DNA of 50,217 bases from Lachnospiraceae bacterium (GTDB lineage Bacteria > Bacillota > Clostridia > Lachnospirales > Lachnospiraceae), in NCBI GenBank assembly GCA_022793065.1, contig JAAWCE010000061.1, positions 1 to 50,217 of the forward strand, given 5' to 3'. Numbering within the stretch: the stretch's first letter is position 1; each line of letters begins with the position of its first letter. This document shows positions 1 to 7,718 of this stretch, one piece after another. Under the pieces are notes generated by a model that made no database searches, was not told where the DNA came from, and saw only the letters and a list, made by a program, of their open reading frames with translations. Position numbers and translations under genes: made by a program.

Positions 1-280
1 CTTAGGGAAAAGCGGGCTGTTTCATTCCCCTTTCAGTCCGCTGGCCTTCCCTTGTATGTTGGCAAAAGGTATGGAAGGACATAGACATATTTGTTGGAGA
101 AATTATGCTAATGGGCCAAATTTAACCGCAATTTAACATTTTGTGTTGTAGTTATTGCTATATTTTGTCAAAGTTGTGTGTAATATATTTTCAAGCAATG
201 TATCTACAATGGTATAAGATTTTGAGTATAGGCAAGTTTCAATTGCTTATTTCAATTGCTTATGGCCAGGAAAGGAAGGG
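1..280. other. Gene-free 5' edge of the window
   Basis: I see no coding region here. There is a 9-bp hairpin (11-19 with 34-42, one G-U pair) that would be followed by a short T run on the minus strand, so it may be a terminator for leftward transcription. A 13-bp unit (TTTCAATTGCTTA) is repeated in tandem at 237-262 just before the ribosome binding site of the following pseudogene. The stretch from 80 to 240 is AT-rich and probably held the promoter of that gene. Confidence 0.4.
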
Positions 281-898
281 ATGTTTATGGGTATGTTTTT
301 AAATAGTAGGATAACATTTGAATCTGATCGGCTGGTTAAGAGGGATTTGGAAGAAGAATACTTAGATATAGATTTTGGTTTTGGCAGGGATTTGTGGGAT
401 ATGTTTCAGAATGCTTTTGATAAGACAGGGCAGGACTTTATATTTGTAATGGATGATTGGGACGCAATTTTTCATAAAGATTTTATATTAGAGAAAGACA
501 GGCGGGATTATCTTGAATTTCTCAGAAATCTGCTGAAAGGCCAGGCATATGTGGAGCTTGCCTATATGACTGGAATTCTTCCAATTGCAAAGTTATTCCG
601 GGGCTCTGAACTAAATATGTTCGTGGAGTACGATATGGTGACCAAAGTAAAATTTGGTGAATATTTTGGGTTTTTAGATGGAGAAGTTGATCAGCTTTAT
701 GAAACATATATCAGCAAGATATTGAATCCACAGATTACACGGGAAGAATTGGCCTTTTGGTATGAATGGATACCATACTGTGGCTGGAGACAGAATGTAA
801 AACTCCAGATCGGTAGTGTGTGCCCTGGGGATAACCAGATTAGTAACTATTGGACTGGTTCGGGGCCGTATGATGAGCTGCCGCAATCGCAAAGCTGA
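281..898 (+). pseudogene. Decayed AAA-ATPase-like / PD-(D/E)XK family gene (PF09820-type)
   Basis: The open frame of 205 codons matches the middle of the AAA-ATPase-like family: FIFVMDDWDAIFHKDF is the Walker B region, followed by YMTGILPIAK and FGFLDGEVDQLY, and NYWTGSGPYDE near the end. The usual start (MGMFLNS, from 287) runs directly into sequence that normally lies about 100 residues further on, so the Walker A region is missing. An extra base near 765 and a missing base near 830 shift the frame between them. Reading the original frame across this interval gives WY.GYHTVAG and then a TAA at 798-800. The C-terminal half and nuclease domain are absent, because the sequence changes near 885 into a different decayed gene. 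The relic is related in family to the intact gene at 20254. A good ribosome binding site (GGAAGGG) survives. Confidence 0.8.
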
Positions 899-1136
899 TT
901 TGAATTAATTTGTTTGCCAAATTCATACCACTTCCATTAAATAAATTTAGTAAATGTCCTATGCCAAAGGTTTCGCTTGAAACGATAATTGCCTGTAAGA
1001 TACCCATCATGTCACTTGCAGAATATGCAATCCTTATTTTAGGGTTTAGCCAATTTGCTATGGATTGCAGAACACGATAAATTACAATCCAAATAATCCC
1101 AAGGGTTATTTCGCTTTTCTCATATAATTTTTTCAG
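885..1136 (-). pseudogene. Internally deleted CPBP-family intramembrane protease remnant
   Basis: The minus strand from 1136 reads, without stop, LKKLYEKSEITLGIIW, then LQSIANWLNPKI and YSASDMMGILQAIIV. This resembles the N-terminus of CPBP intramembrane metalloproteases (Rce1-like). It then jumps straight to ETFGIGHLLNLFNGSGM, a segment that in intact proteins lies near the C-terminal end and carries one of the metal-binding histidines. The central part, with the EExxxR motif, is missing, and the initiation codon is now CTG. The frame runs into the AAA-ATPase remnant near 885, so two broken genes abut tail to tail. It also overlaps the 3' end of the DUF4062 gene by 17 bp in another frame. 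The identification rests on remembered family sequence and is fairly likely. Confidence 0.6.
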
Positions 1137-1932
1137 TTTGTGATCTTACAAATAATATAAATTGGTAATATGCATAACCAAAATCTGTAATTTTTATCTC
1201 TTTTTCATTTTTTTTATTTGTTGTAACTTTTAATATGCCTTTTTGCAAGTATATATTTGTATAATAGTCGTATATGATTTGATTAGATTTTTGTGTGTAA
1301 CCATTAATATAAGCATTAATATATCTGCAGAAGAATGCATTTGCGCTTATATCTCTTTCCAGTTGAAACATATAGTTTTCAAAAAAAGGATATAAAGAAA
1401 TAAGTTTTTCTATAAAGTCATAATTATTAATATTTTTAGTCCATCCGGTAAGATTATATTCATGAATAAAGTCATTTAAGGTAGTATGTATGGCAAGTTG
1501 GATATCCTTGCAGTCATTAACAGTACGAATAATTTTTGTCATAACTAATTTTTTAAATGCCTTGTATTTATCAGTATGTTCTATTACATTGCATAAACCA
1601 AGGGAAAGTATCTTTTTCTCTAAAAATGTTTCGCTCAATACAATAGCAAACACAGGCATATTTTTTCTTAAAGCATACTGATATTCAAGCTCAGTATAAC
1701 TTAGTCCGGATTCTTCTTCAATAGAACCATATCTGCCGCCTAGAATCAGCATATATATGTCAGATTCATCTATCCATTTTCGGATAGTTTCCATCTGAGA
1801 TTTTCCGGCCTTAAATAATTCCATACCTGCCGGAATGTGACCCGCGTCAAGAATAGCCTGAACAGCCGCTTGACGTTCTTCTTTTAAATCTGTATATGTG
1901 GACGAGACAAAAACCTGTAATTTCTTATTCAT
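1120..1932 (-). CDS. DUF4062 domain-containing protein
   Basis: The 270-residue protein begins KLQVFVSSTYTDLKEER and continues with GMELFKAG, ESDIYMLILGGRYGSI and SYTELEYQYAL, the signature of DUF4062 (about residues 4-95). In many bacteria this domain is the N-terminal part of large NTPase proteins of the signalling and defence type. Here it is followed only by about 170 residues that I do not recognise, with no P-loop and no transmembrane segment. The start at 1932 has a good site (AAGGGTG, 8 nt upstream). A possible promoter lies upstream on the minus strand with TACAAT as -10. The neighbours are pseudogenes, which suggests an accessory, possibly defence-related, locus. The function is unknown and the defence link is inference. 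Confidence 0.8.
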   Translation of the reverse strand: MNKKLQVFVSSTYTDLKEERQAAVQAILDAGHIPAGMELFKAGKSQMETIRKWIDESDIYMLILGGRYGSIEEESGLSYTELEYQYALRKNMPVFAIVLSETFLEKKILSLGLCNVIEHTDKYKAFKKLVMTKIIRTVNDCKDIQLAIHTTLNDFIHEYNLTGWTKNINNYDFIEKLISLYPFFENYMFQLERDISANAFFCRYINAYINGYTQKSNQIIYDYYTNIYLQKGILKVTTNKKNEKEIKITDFGYAYYQFILFVRSQTEKII

Positions 1933-2266
1933 AACAAATTCACCCTTTTATCATGATGACAGTATTGTAACATATTTTCTTCTCATTGAAAACCACAAAA
2001 TATAAATATTTTCCATATTTAATAATTTTGTTATCCTCCCATTTTACGGCGTCCTGTTGTTTCTTCCGCTCCTGGTCCTCCCGCGTTTTCATGCCTTCCT
2101 CGATTTCTTTCCTTATATACTTATATTCCTGCTCGGACAGACACGCTCCAGTTCTGCCTTACAGTTGTTATTTTGTATAATACATCAAAACTAAAAACAT
2201 AGTACATCTCAAGATAAAACATAAATATAATTGCCGCAAAACTCCAGTAGATATTGCGTTTTTATA
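1933..2266. other. Intergenic stretch with a possible gene relic
   Basis: I see no intact gene. On the minus strand from about 2150 down to 1990 there is an open, strongly charged frame (YIRKEIEEGMKTREDQERKK, then AVKWEDNKIIKYGKY) with no start codon or ribosome binding site. It looks like the C-terminal piece of a lost gene, but I cannot name the family. The 64-codon plus-strand frame at 1986 is its antisense shadow. Confidence 0.35.
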
Positions 2267-2295
2267 TTGACAAAGCAGAACTTATGTTCTATAAT
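2267..2295 (+). promoter_or_regulatory. Sigma-A promoter with an SOS-type (LexA) box in the spacer
   Basis: A consensus promoter is present: TTGACA at 2267-2272, a 17-bp spacer, and TATAAT at 2290-2295. The spacer contains AGAACTTATGTTCT (2277-2290), a perfect inverted repeat matching the GAAC-N4-GTTC core of Firmicute LexA sites. Binding there would block RNA polymerase. A second, weaker promoter (TTGGCG at 2346, 16-bp spacer, TATAAT at 2368-2373) follows. LexA control is inferred from the motif only. Confidence 0.6.
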
Positions 2296-2301
2296 GCTCT
2301 T

Positions 2302-2440
2302 ATAAAATAAAAGCAAGTTAGTATTTACGATAAGTATTGACGGAGTTGGCGTGGAAGTTCAGGCTGATATAATACGGAAGAAAAGGCATGGGTCCCACAT
2401 GAGATGTGAAAAAAGGACGTTTTGAGAGACGGCCTTTTTT
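2302..2440 (+). ncRNA. Candidate small RNA or orphan leader ending in an intrinsic terminator
   Basis: Transcription from the promoter at 2267 would start near 2302 and meet an intrinsic terminator at 2409-2440. No ORF of useful length with a ribosome binding site lies between; the only ATG frame near the end is four codons long. The interval includes a short hairpin, CACAT-GAG-ATGTG. It could be an SOS-regulated small RNA of about 140 nt, a shorter one from the second promoter, or the leader of a gene that has been lost. I do not recognise it as a known RNA family. Confidence 0.35.
2409..2440 (+). terminator. Intrinsic terminator
   Basis: The stem AAAAAAGG-a-CGT pairs with ACG-g-CCTTTTTT around an 8-nt loop and ends in six Ts. 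It closes the candidate small RNA upstream. The A-run on the left arm means it could also act on the other strand. Confidence 0.75.
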
Positions 2441-2644
2441 GTAATATGGGGGTGGCGCAGCGGGCAAGGAAAGGTGATTTTTCTGTTGGAGTTCATTCTG
2501 CTTTTGGAAGGAAAATAGGAAGGCAAACTTGCTGTGATTGTATGTAAATGGCTATATGTAAGGTTTAATACGATAAACAGGTGGTATACTCTTAATACCT
2601 AAGGGAATGAAAGCAAATAAATTGCCAAAAGAAGAGACGAACGT

Positions 2645-2725
2645 ATGATAAAAATCCATGAAAGAATTAGAAAAGTGGAATATATATCAAAAGAAAACAA
2701 AAAGAATCTGAGAAAGGATGATTAA
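2645..2725 (+). CDS. Possible 26-residue leader peptide before the DUF362 gene
   Basis: A short frame (starts MIKIHERIRK, ends NLRKDD) stops 3 bp before the next gene and has only a weak upstream purine stretch (AAGAGACGAA). Its charged composition could simply reflect the A-rich intergenic sequence. The wider interval 2441-2728 shows no other gene. It is listed because of its position, with low confidence. Confidence 0.15.
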   Translation: MIKIHERIRKVEYISKENKKNLRKDD

Positions 2726-2728
2726 AAT

Positions 2729-4015
2729 TTGGAAGAAGACATGAAGATAGGGGAAAAAAATAATCATAGTTTGGATGAAAATCATCCATATGATAATGTA
2801 TATCCACAGCATGAGCCATATGGAACAGGAATTGGTGTTATGCCTGGGCGCGTGGTATGGGCATATAATCCGGATTCAGTGGAATGGGATGGCGAAGGCT
2901 ATTGGTGGCAAGTGGATCATTTTAGGGAAGATGTCATTAGACGCATGGTAGACCAAAGTATTGCAGCATTGGGAAATCAGGAGACGGCAGAGGCAGGTTG
3001 GTGTGCTTTGTTTGGATACGCTAGGAAAAGTTTTGGGGAAACAGGAAACTATGTTAAGGGAGAAAAAATTGCAATCAAAACCAATATCAACGGTTGTGCC
3101 TTAATGGATGATGATACTTCGGGGGAGACAAAGATAAGTTATACGAATCCTGTGCTGTTGAAGGCACTTTTGGAGTCATTGGTGGAATGTGCTGGCGCTG
3201 CGCCGTCGGATATTACGGTGTATGATGTATCCCGCCTTTTTCCGGATTATATGGTAAAGTTGTGTACAGAGGGCATACTACAGGGAATACATTTTGTGGG
3301 CAGGGATAACGGCGTGGCGGATAAAGGAGCACCCATTCATTGGTCGTCTTCTTTTGACGGTCAGGTTGCTTACTTACCTTCCTGTGTTACGGAAGCTAAG
3401 TATATAATTAATTTGGCAAATTTAAAGGGACATAATTATGGTGTCACACTGTGCGGTAAAAATCATTTTGGCTCGTTTCTCAATGAAAATGCTATGCGCC
3501 CGCCGGAAGGAGCAAATTTACACAGATGGCTGAAGAAAAATGAGATGGGGATTTACAGTCCTTTGACCGATTTGATGGCAAATGCCGAATTGGGAAGGAA
3601 GACAGTTCTTTATATGCTGGATGGCATCATCTGTGCGCCGGATGAAGGCGTTTCTGTGACAGGAAGCAATTCTGTGTGGCAGCAAAAACCCTTTTGTGGT
3701 GGTTATACTGCCAGCATTTTTAGCTCACAGGACCCTGTTGCGATTGATTCGGTGGGGGCAGATTTTCTGGCCAATGAACCCACTATAGTACAAAATAACA
3801 GCGTCGTAAGAAAAGTCAGCAATGAGAATTATCTGCATGAGGCAGGATTGGTGACTAATCCGCCATCTGGTACGGTTTATAGGGATGGCAAAGGAAATAG
3901 AGTGAAAAATATAGGAGTGCATGAACACTGGAATCATTCTGATACAAAATTATATGGTCGGAATTTAGGAAAGCCGGAGGGGATAGAATTGGTTTGTCTG
4001 CAGACGCAGTTGTAA
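2729..4015 (+). CDS. DUF362 domain-containing protein
   Basis: The 428-residue protein carries the DUF362 pattern: KGEKIAIKTNINGC, then TNPVLLKALLESLVECAGA (about residues 113-160), IINLANLKGH and GVTLCGKNHFGS (about 228-250), and SSQDPVAIDSVGADFL (about 332-346). Members are usually cytoplasmic or exported iron-sulfur-linked proteins of unknown reaction. This one has no ferredoxin CxxCxxC motif and no signal peptide. I chose the TTG at 2729 because AAGGA lies 10 nt upstream; the ATG at 2741 is an alternative. The gene is alone, followed by a large hairpin. The family call is firm and the function is unknown. Confidence 0.85.
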   Translation: MEEDMKIGEKNNHSLDENHPYDNVYPQHEPYGTGIGVMPGRVVWAYNPDSVEWDGEGYWWQVDHFREDVIRRMVDQSIAALGNQETAEAGWCALFGYARKSFGETGNYVKGEKIAIKTNINGCALMDDDTSGETKISYTNPVLLKALLESLVECAGAAPSDITVYDVSRLFPDYMVKLCTEGILQGIHFVGRDNGVADKGAPIHWSSSFDGQVAYLPSCVTEAKYIINLANLKGHNYGVTLCGKNHFGSFLNENAMRPPEGANLHRWLKKNEMGIYSPLTDLMANAELGRKTVLYMLDGIICAPDEGVSVTGSNSVWQQKPFCGGYTASIFSSQDPVAIDSVGADFLANEPTIVQNNSVVRKVSNENYLHEAGLVTNPPSGTVYRDGKGNRVKNIGVHEHWNHSDTKLYGRNLGKPEGIELVCLQTQL

Positions 4016-4030
4016 ACATGACTTGCCTGA

Positions 4031-4105
4031 ATTTTCATCTGCGGCGTTGATGTTGGCGGGCGTGTCCATCAAACGCCTCCCGCATCTGCTTTGCAGACTG
4101 AAAAT
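4031..4105. repeat. Nested inverted repeat after the DUF362 gene
   Basis: An outer pair, ATTTTCATCTGC (4031-4042) with GCAGACTGAAAAT (4093-4105), encloses an inner pair, GGCGTTGATG (4043-4052) with CATCAAACGCC (4067-4077). The structure starts 16 bp after the DUF362 stop. It may work as a factor-independent 3' end although no T-run follows, or it may be a small palindromic mobile repeat. Confidence 0.5.
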
Positions 4106-4123
4106 ACATTCCGCATTATTTCA

Positions 4124-4152
4124 TTGAAAATAAACAAGTCAGCACTTAAAAT
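4124..4152 (+). promoter_or_regulatory. Promoter for the histidine phosphatase gene
   Basis: TTGAAA at 4124-4129, a 17-bp spacer and TAAAAT at 4147-4152 fit a housekeeping promoter. It would give an untranslated leader of about 90 nt before the GTG start at 4248. Confidence 0.55.
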
Positions 4153-4247
4153 AAAAGCGGAGGACAGGCAGCAAAAAACTGAAGGAACAAGCAAAATCAG
4201 GAAAGATAATACTCTGAAAACTGCCGATTTTCCAGAGGAGGTAAGAA

Positions 4248-4949
4248 GTGAAGCTTTACTTAATACGTCATGCAGAAAGTTATGGAAATATAAAAGGAAA
4301 AATAATTTCCACCACAGATTTTGAACTGACAGAAAAAGGGATTGCACAATCACAACGCATTGGACAAAAAATTTGTTCAGAATTGAAAGAAAAACCCATA
4401 TCAGCCTATAGTAGTTCGCTTGCCAGATCCAGGCAGACACTCAAAGAGATTCTGCGCTGCATTGGACAAGAAAATCTGAAGGTGATAGAAACGGATTACT
4501 TAAAGGAAATGGATTTGGGATTGCTTGAAGGAATGACTTGGGAAGAACGTCAACAGAAATATCCGGAAGTAGATTTGGATGAAAAACTGTCGTTGCTTCA
4601 AGCACCTTTGGGAGAATCTTATCAGGATGTAAGGAATCGGTGTCAACTATTTGCAGAAAAGTATTTAGAAAAAGAAACAGATGAAAAAAATATAATCATT
4701 GTTTCCCATGGTATTACATTAAGAATATTGACAAACTTCCTTTTAAAACGTCCGGACGAAGATATTAATTATCTGAATTGGATGGAAAATACTGCGTTGA
4801 CAGAACTTATGTTGAAAAAAGAAAGCAATACATATCAATTGGTTCGATTGAATGATTATTCCCATCTTAAAGAACTGCAGACAATGGGATATGAAACATG
4901 GGGGTTATTTGCGTCGCGTGATTATTGGGTAAAATCCCCCAACGTTTAA
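4248..4949 (+). CDS. Histidine phosphatase family protein
   Basis: The 233-residue protein begins MKLYLIRHAESYGNIKGKI, where RHAE holds the catalytic histidine of the phosphoglycerate-mutase-like superfamily. The second histidine is in IIVSHGITLRIL (about residue 155), and the acidic proton donor is likely in MDLGLLEGMTWEE (about residues 86-98). Such enzymes dephosphorylate small phosphometabolites or phosphosugars; the substrate cannot be read from sequence. The GTG start is supported by a strong AGAGGAGG site 6 nt upstream. The gene is monocistronic and convergent with the next gene, with a shared hairpin between them. Confidence 0.85.
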   Translation: MKLYLIRHAESYGNIKGKIISTTDFELTEKGIAQSQRIGQKICSELKEKPISAYSSSLARSRQTLKEILRCIGQENLKVIETDYLKEMDLGLLEGMTWEERQQKYPEVDLDEKLSLLQAPLGESYQDVRNRCQLFAEKYLEKETDEKNIIIVSHGITLRILTNFLLKRPDEDINYLNWMENTALTELMLKKESNTYQLVRLNDYSHLKELQTMGYETWGLFASRDYWVKSPNV

Positions 4950-4975
4950 AATGACGCATTTTAAATGGTTGAGGG
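4936..4975. terminator. Bidirectional hairpin between convergent genes
   Basis: TTTAAAATG (4945-4953) pairs with CATTTTAAA (4957-4965), and CCCCAAC further out pairs partly with GTTGAGGG. The left arm overlaps the stop codon of the phosphatase gene. It lies between two convergent genes and could stop both transcripts. Confidence 0.55.
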
Positions 4976-4983
4976 AAAAAGAC

Positions 4984-5502
4984 TTAGGAAAATTTTGCCG
5001 TTGTTGGATCTTCAAATAGTTTTAAATTTGGAGGGTAATACGTAAAAACAATGAAACTGATAAAGAGGATACATACCAGGCAGATGAACAAAAGGGTATA
5101 AGAGTTCCAGCCGCAGGACAAGGTATATTTATAGGAAAGTAAAAATGCTAGAATGACGCTGAAAACAAAGATAAGAATGTCTAAAATAAATATATCTTTT
5201 CCTAAGAAGAATGTATAGGTATAGAACAAGAGTGGTATGGAAAATGTGCCTGTCAGTATTCCAAAACAAAGCGAAGAGACAACACAGGGGTAATCTTTTC
5301 CGAAGTGATACACCATAAAAAGCTTATAGAGCAGCATGGGAAAGAATAGTAATTTCATGTGTTCCCAGATGGACTCGTTGACAGGAGTAAAAAAACCAAT
5401 TATCTGTTGCTGCCCTGACCAGTCATATAAAAAATGGGAGAGAGTGCCCAGAATAATAACAAAAATGATTCCCATAAAAGTGTAGTATTTTAATTTTTTC
5501 AT
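4984..5502 (-). CDS. DUF6512 family integral membrane protein
   Basis: The 172-residue protein is almost entirely hydrophobic with about five membrane segments. Its early motif, SHFLYDWSGQQQIIGFFTPV followed by NESIWEHMKLLFFPML, is the conserved signature of DUF6512 proteins of Clostridia. The function of the family is not known. The start codon at 5502 has a weak upstream site (GAAGGG). It is transcribed alone, downstream of nothing and convergent with the phosphatase gene. I see no sign of damage. The family name is from memory of the motif. Confidence 0.65.
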   Translation of the reverse strand: MKKLKYYTFMGIIFVIILGTLSHFLYDWSGQQQIIGFFTPVNESIWEHMKLLFFPMLLYKLFMVYHFGKDYPCVVSSLCFGILTGTFSIPLLFYTYTFFLGKDIFILDILIFVFSVILAFLLSYKYTLSCGWNSYTLLFICLVCILFISFIVFTYYPPNLKLFEDPTTAKFS

Positions 5503-5643
5503 GGATGTACCCTTCGTCTGATTTAGCAGATACCACTGATTACTTTCTTAGTATATGTAATTGAAAACAGGTTATGTGTAAAGTTTGTAAAGTGGAGCAT
5601 GTATGCTTTAACAAAAGCACATTGTGTCAACTTTTGATTCCAT

Positions 5644-5683
5644 ATGCGCTGAAAGAGGGGTGTTTACACACCCTCTTGCGCAT
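5644..5683 (-). terminator. Terminator of the BceAB-type transporter operon
   Basis: A long palindrome combines ATGCGC/GCGCAT outside with GAGGGGTGT/ACACCCTC inside and a four-base loop. It lies just beyond the permease stop on the minus strand, where the inner stem is followed by TTTC. It is the likely 3' end of the operon. Confidence 0.6.
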
Positions 5684-5701
5684 GAGATTATGGTGCAATG
5701 G

Positions 5702-7687
5702 TCAATTCATTTGTTTTACAATCCGATAGTAGGCCATGGATGTGCGGAAGTAACTTAAGCCATATACAATGGCGAAGATCAGGCATCCTCCTACGGTACA
5801 GGTGTAAAGAAGTTCTTTTTCAAAAAAGCCAATGGCGCCCAGAAGTATATACACCATCTTTATACCCACGATGGTATGAAAGATGGCAGCTACCAAGGGT
5901 AAAATAAATACCATGCTAATCTGCTTTTTGATAGTACGGCGTATTTCACCGTCTCCCATGCCCACCTTCTGCATAATTTCAAAGTTCTTCTGGTCTTCAA
6001 ACCCTTCGGAAATTTGTTTGTAATACATAATAATCAGCAGACATATCAGGAAGATGGAACCGAAGAAAATACCAATAAACAATAGTCCGCCGTACATGCT
6101 TTCCTGATCCTTCATATTATCCCGGTAATCCTTATATTGTGCAAACCCGCTCAGTTCATTGGCATAAGTTTCAAGATTTCTGGAAAAGTTGTCTACATTT
6201 GCCTCTGTACCTTCCGGTAAAAAACCGTAAAAATAAGTTACATTCTGAAAACCATCCACACCATAGAGCTGACTAACTCGATTCAATTCATCTCTATTGG
6301 CGAAAACGGCCAAATAGAGTTTTGCAAAGTTGTTTTCCGGCAATTTCCTGGCAAGTTTACTTTCCTGTAGTTCTCTATGGACAGAATATCCCTGATCTTC
6401 AAACCATATACTGTCAGCGCCGAAATCTGCTCCGTCAGAAAAGAGTAGGATTTCATCCGGCTGGAGCGTTTCCTGGGTCCCTTCCAACAGGTTATATTCT
6501 TCCTGGGTCATCATAAGCAAATCTTTCCATCCAGAGTAGTCGTATGAAACGCCTTCACGCTTTAACGTGTCTCCGTCAATATAAATCTTAGCTTTCACAT
6601 AAGAGTATGACAATTCATCCCGCAGCGTAACCTGTTCCTGGGCAGCCAGTTTGGCAGTTCCTTCTTTTAATTCATTGCCATCCACTCGCTCGCTCCCGAT
6701 ATAATAGAGTTCAAATTCTCTGGTAAAACCGGAAGAAAGAATGGAGTTCATTCCCCAATAGACTGAAACGGTACACACTACCGTGATAATTACCATGGTA
6801 GAAAAAATACAGATATTTGACAGGCTTGCTGCGCTTTTTTTCATACGGTAAAGCATGCCGGAAACGGTAATAAAATTATCTGGACGATAGTAAAATTTTT
6901 TCCTTTTTTTAAGAAAGCGTAGGATGGCAATACTTCCCGAAGTGAATAAAAAGTAAGTGCCTATGACAACCAAAAATACCGCAAAAAAGAAATTTGCGAA
7001 TATCATACTGTTGAGTTGAGCGTTGACTGCCATACGGTATCCCAATAGTAACGCTGCTGTGCCGGCTAAGCTCCAAAGGCCAATCAGTTTTGGTTCTTTT
7101 TCGCCTCGACTTGTGTCACGCATCAGTTCCACAGGATTTGATTTTCCTACCTGTATCAGATTTACGAAGAGGTTTAAAACTGTAATAAAAGCATAGTAAA
7201 TTATGGTATTCATGATAGCGCCTGGACTTACTTGAAACTTCACTTCCACAGGAAGTTTTGCCAGATTTAACAATAGAACGAAAATCAATCTGGAGAAAAC
7301 CAGGCCCAATACAATAGCTGCTGTTAAAACAATTACGTACACAATTACGCTTTCATAAAACATCATCAGGCCAATATGTTTCTTTTCCAGGCCCAATATA
7401 CTGTATAATCCCAATTCCTTTTTACGGCGTTTGATGAGAAAGCTGTTAGTATAGGAAAGGAAAGGTATCATAATAATTCCCAGCAATGAAAAACCTATGG
7501 ATATGAGAATGATTGTATAAGCCGCCCTGGGAAGGGTATACATGAAATCATTTTTTATAATCAGGTCAAATACAAAATAAGTGAATATGGCGAAGATACT
7601 TACGCCAATATAGGGGAAATAGACCTGACCGTTTTTACGGATATTGTTGGCTGCCATTCGTGGCAGAAGTGAAAATGTCTTATTCAT
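5702..7687 (-). CDS. ABC transporter permease, BceB/FtsX type
   Basis: The 661-residue membrane protein has the architecture of antimicrobial-peptide ABC permeases. The N-terminus is MAANNIRKNGQVYFPYIGVS with four early membrane segments and the coupling motif RRKELGLYSILGLEKKHIG. There is a fifth and sixth pair around residues 205-250, then an extracellular domain of about 200 residues (about 310-515). A C-terminal FtsX-like set of three helices carries EGFEDQKNFEIMQKVGMGDG. These transporters detect or remove cell-wall-active peptides such as bacitracin and signal to a BceS-type kinase. The ATPase gene lies 31 bp upstream in the same operon. No two-component genes are adjacent, so any cognate pair must lie elsewhere. 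Confidence 0.88.
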   Translation of the reverse strand: MNKTFSLLPRMAANNIRKNGQVYFPYIGVSIFAIFTYFVFDLIIKNDFMYTLPRAAYTIILISIGFSLLGIIMIPFLSYTNSFLIKRRKKELGLYSILGLEKKHIGLMMFYESVIVYVIVLTAAIVLGLVFSRLIFVLLLNLAKLPVEVKFQVSPGAIMNTIIYYAFITVLNLFVNLIQVGKSNPVELMRDTSRGEKEPKLIGLWSLAGTAALLLGYRMAVNAQLNSMIFANFFFAVFLVVIGTYFLFTSGSIAILRFLKKRKKFYYRPDNFITVSGMLYRMKKSAASLSNICIFSTMVIITVVCTVSVYWGMNSILSSGFTREFELYYIGSERVDGNELKEGTAKLAAQEQVTLRDELSYSYVKAKIYIDGDTLKREGVSYDYSGWKDLLMMTQEEYNLLEGTQETLQPDEILLFSDGADFGADSIWFEDQGYSVHRELQESKLARKLPENNFAKLYLAVFANRDELNRVSQLYGVDGFQNVTYFYGFLPEGTEANVDNFSRNLETYANELSGFAQYKDYRDNMKDQESMYGGLLFIGIFFGSIFLICLLIIMYYKQISEGFEDQKNFEIMQKVGMGDGEIRRTIKKQISMVFILPLVAAIFHTIVGIKMVYILLGAIGFFEKELLYTCTVGGCLIFAIVYGLSYFRTSMAYYRIVKQMN

Positions 7688-7718
7688 TTATGGATTTCCT
7701 CCTGGTATCATATTCCTC

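Noticed and set aside
1986..2180. 64-codon plus-strand ORF
   Set aside because: No ribosome binding site; it lies antisense to a charged minus-strand relic and has no family resemblance.
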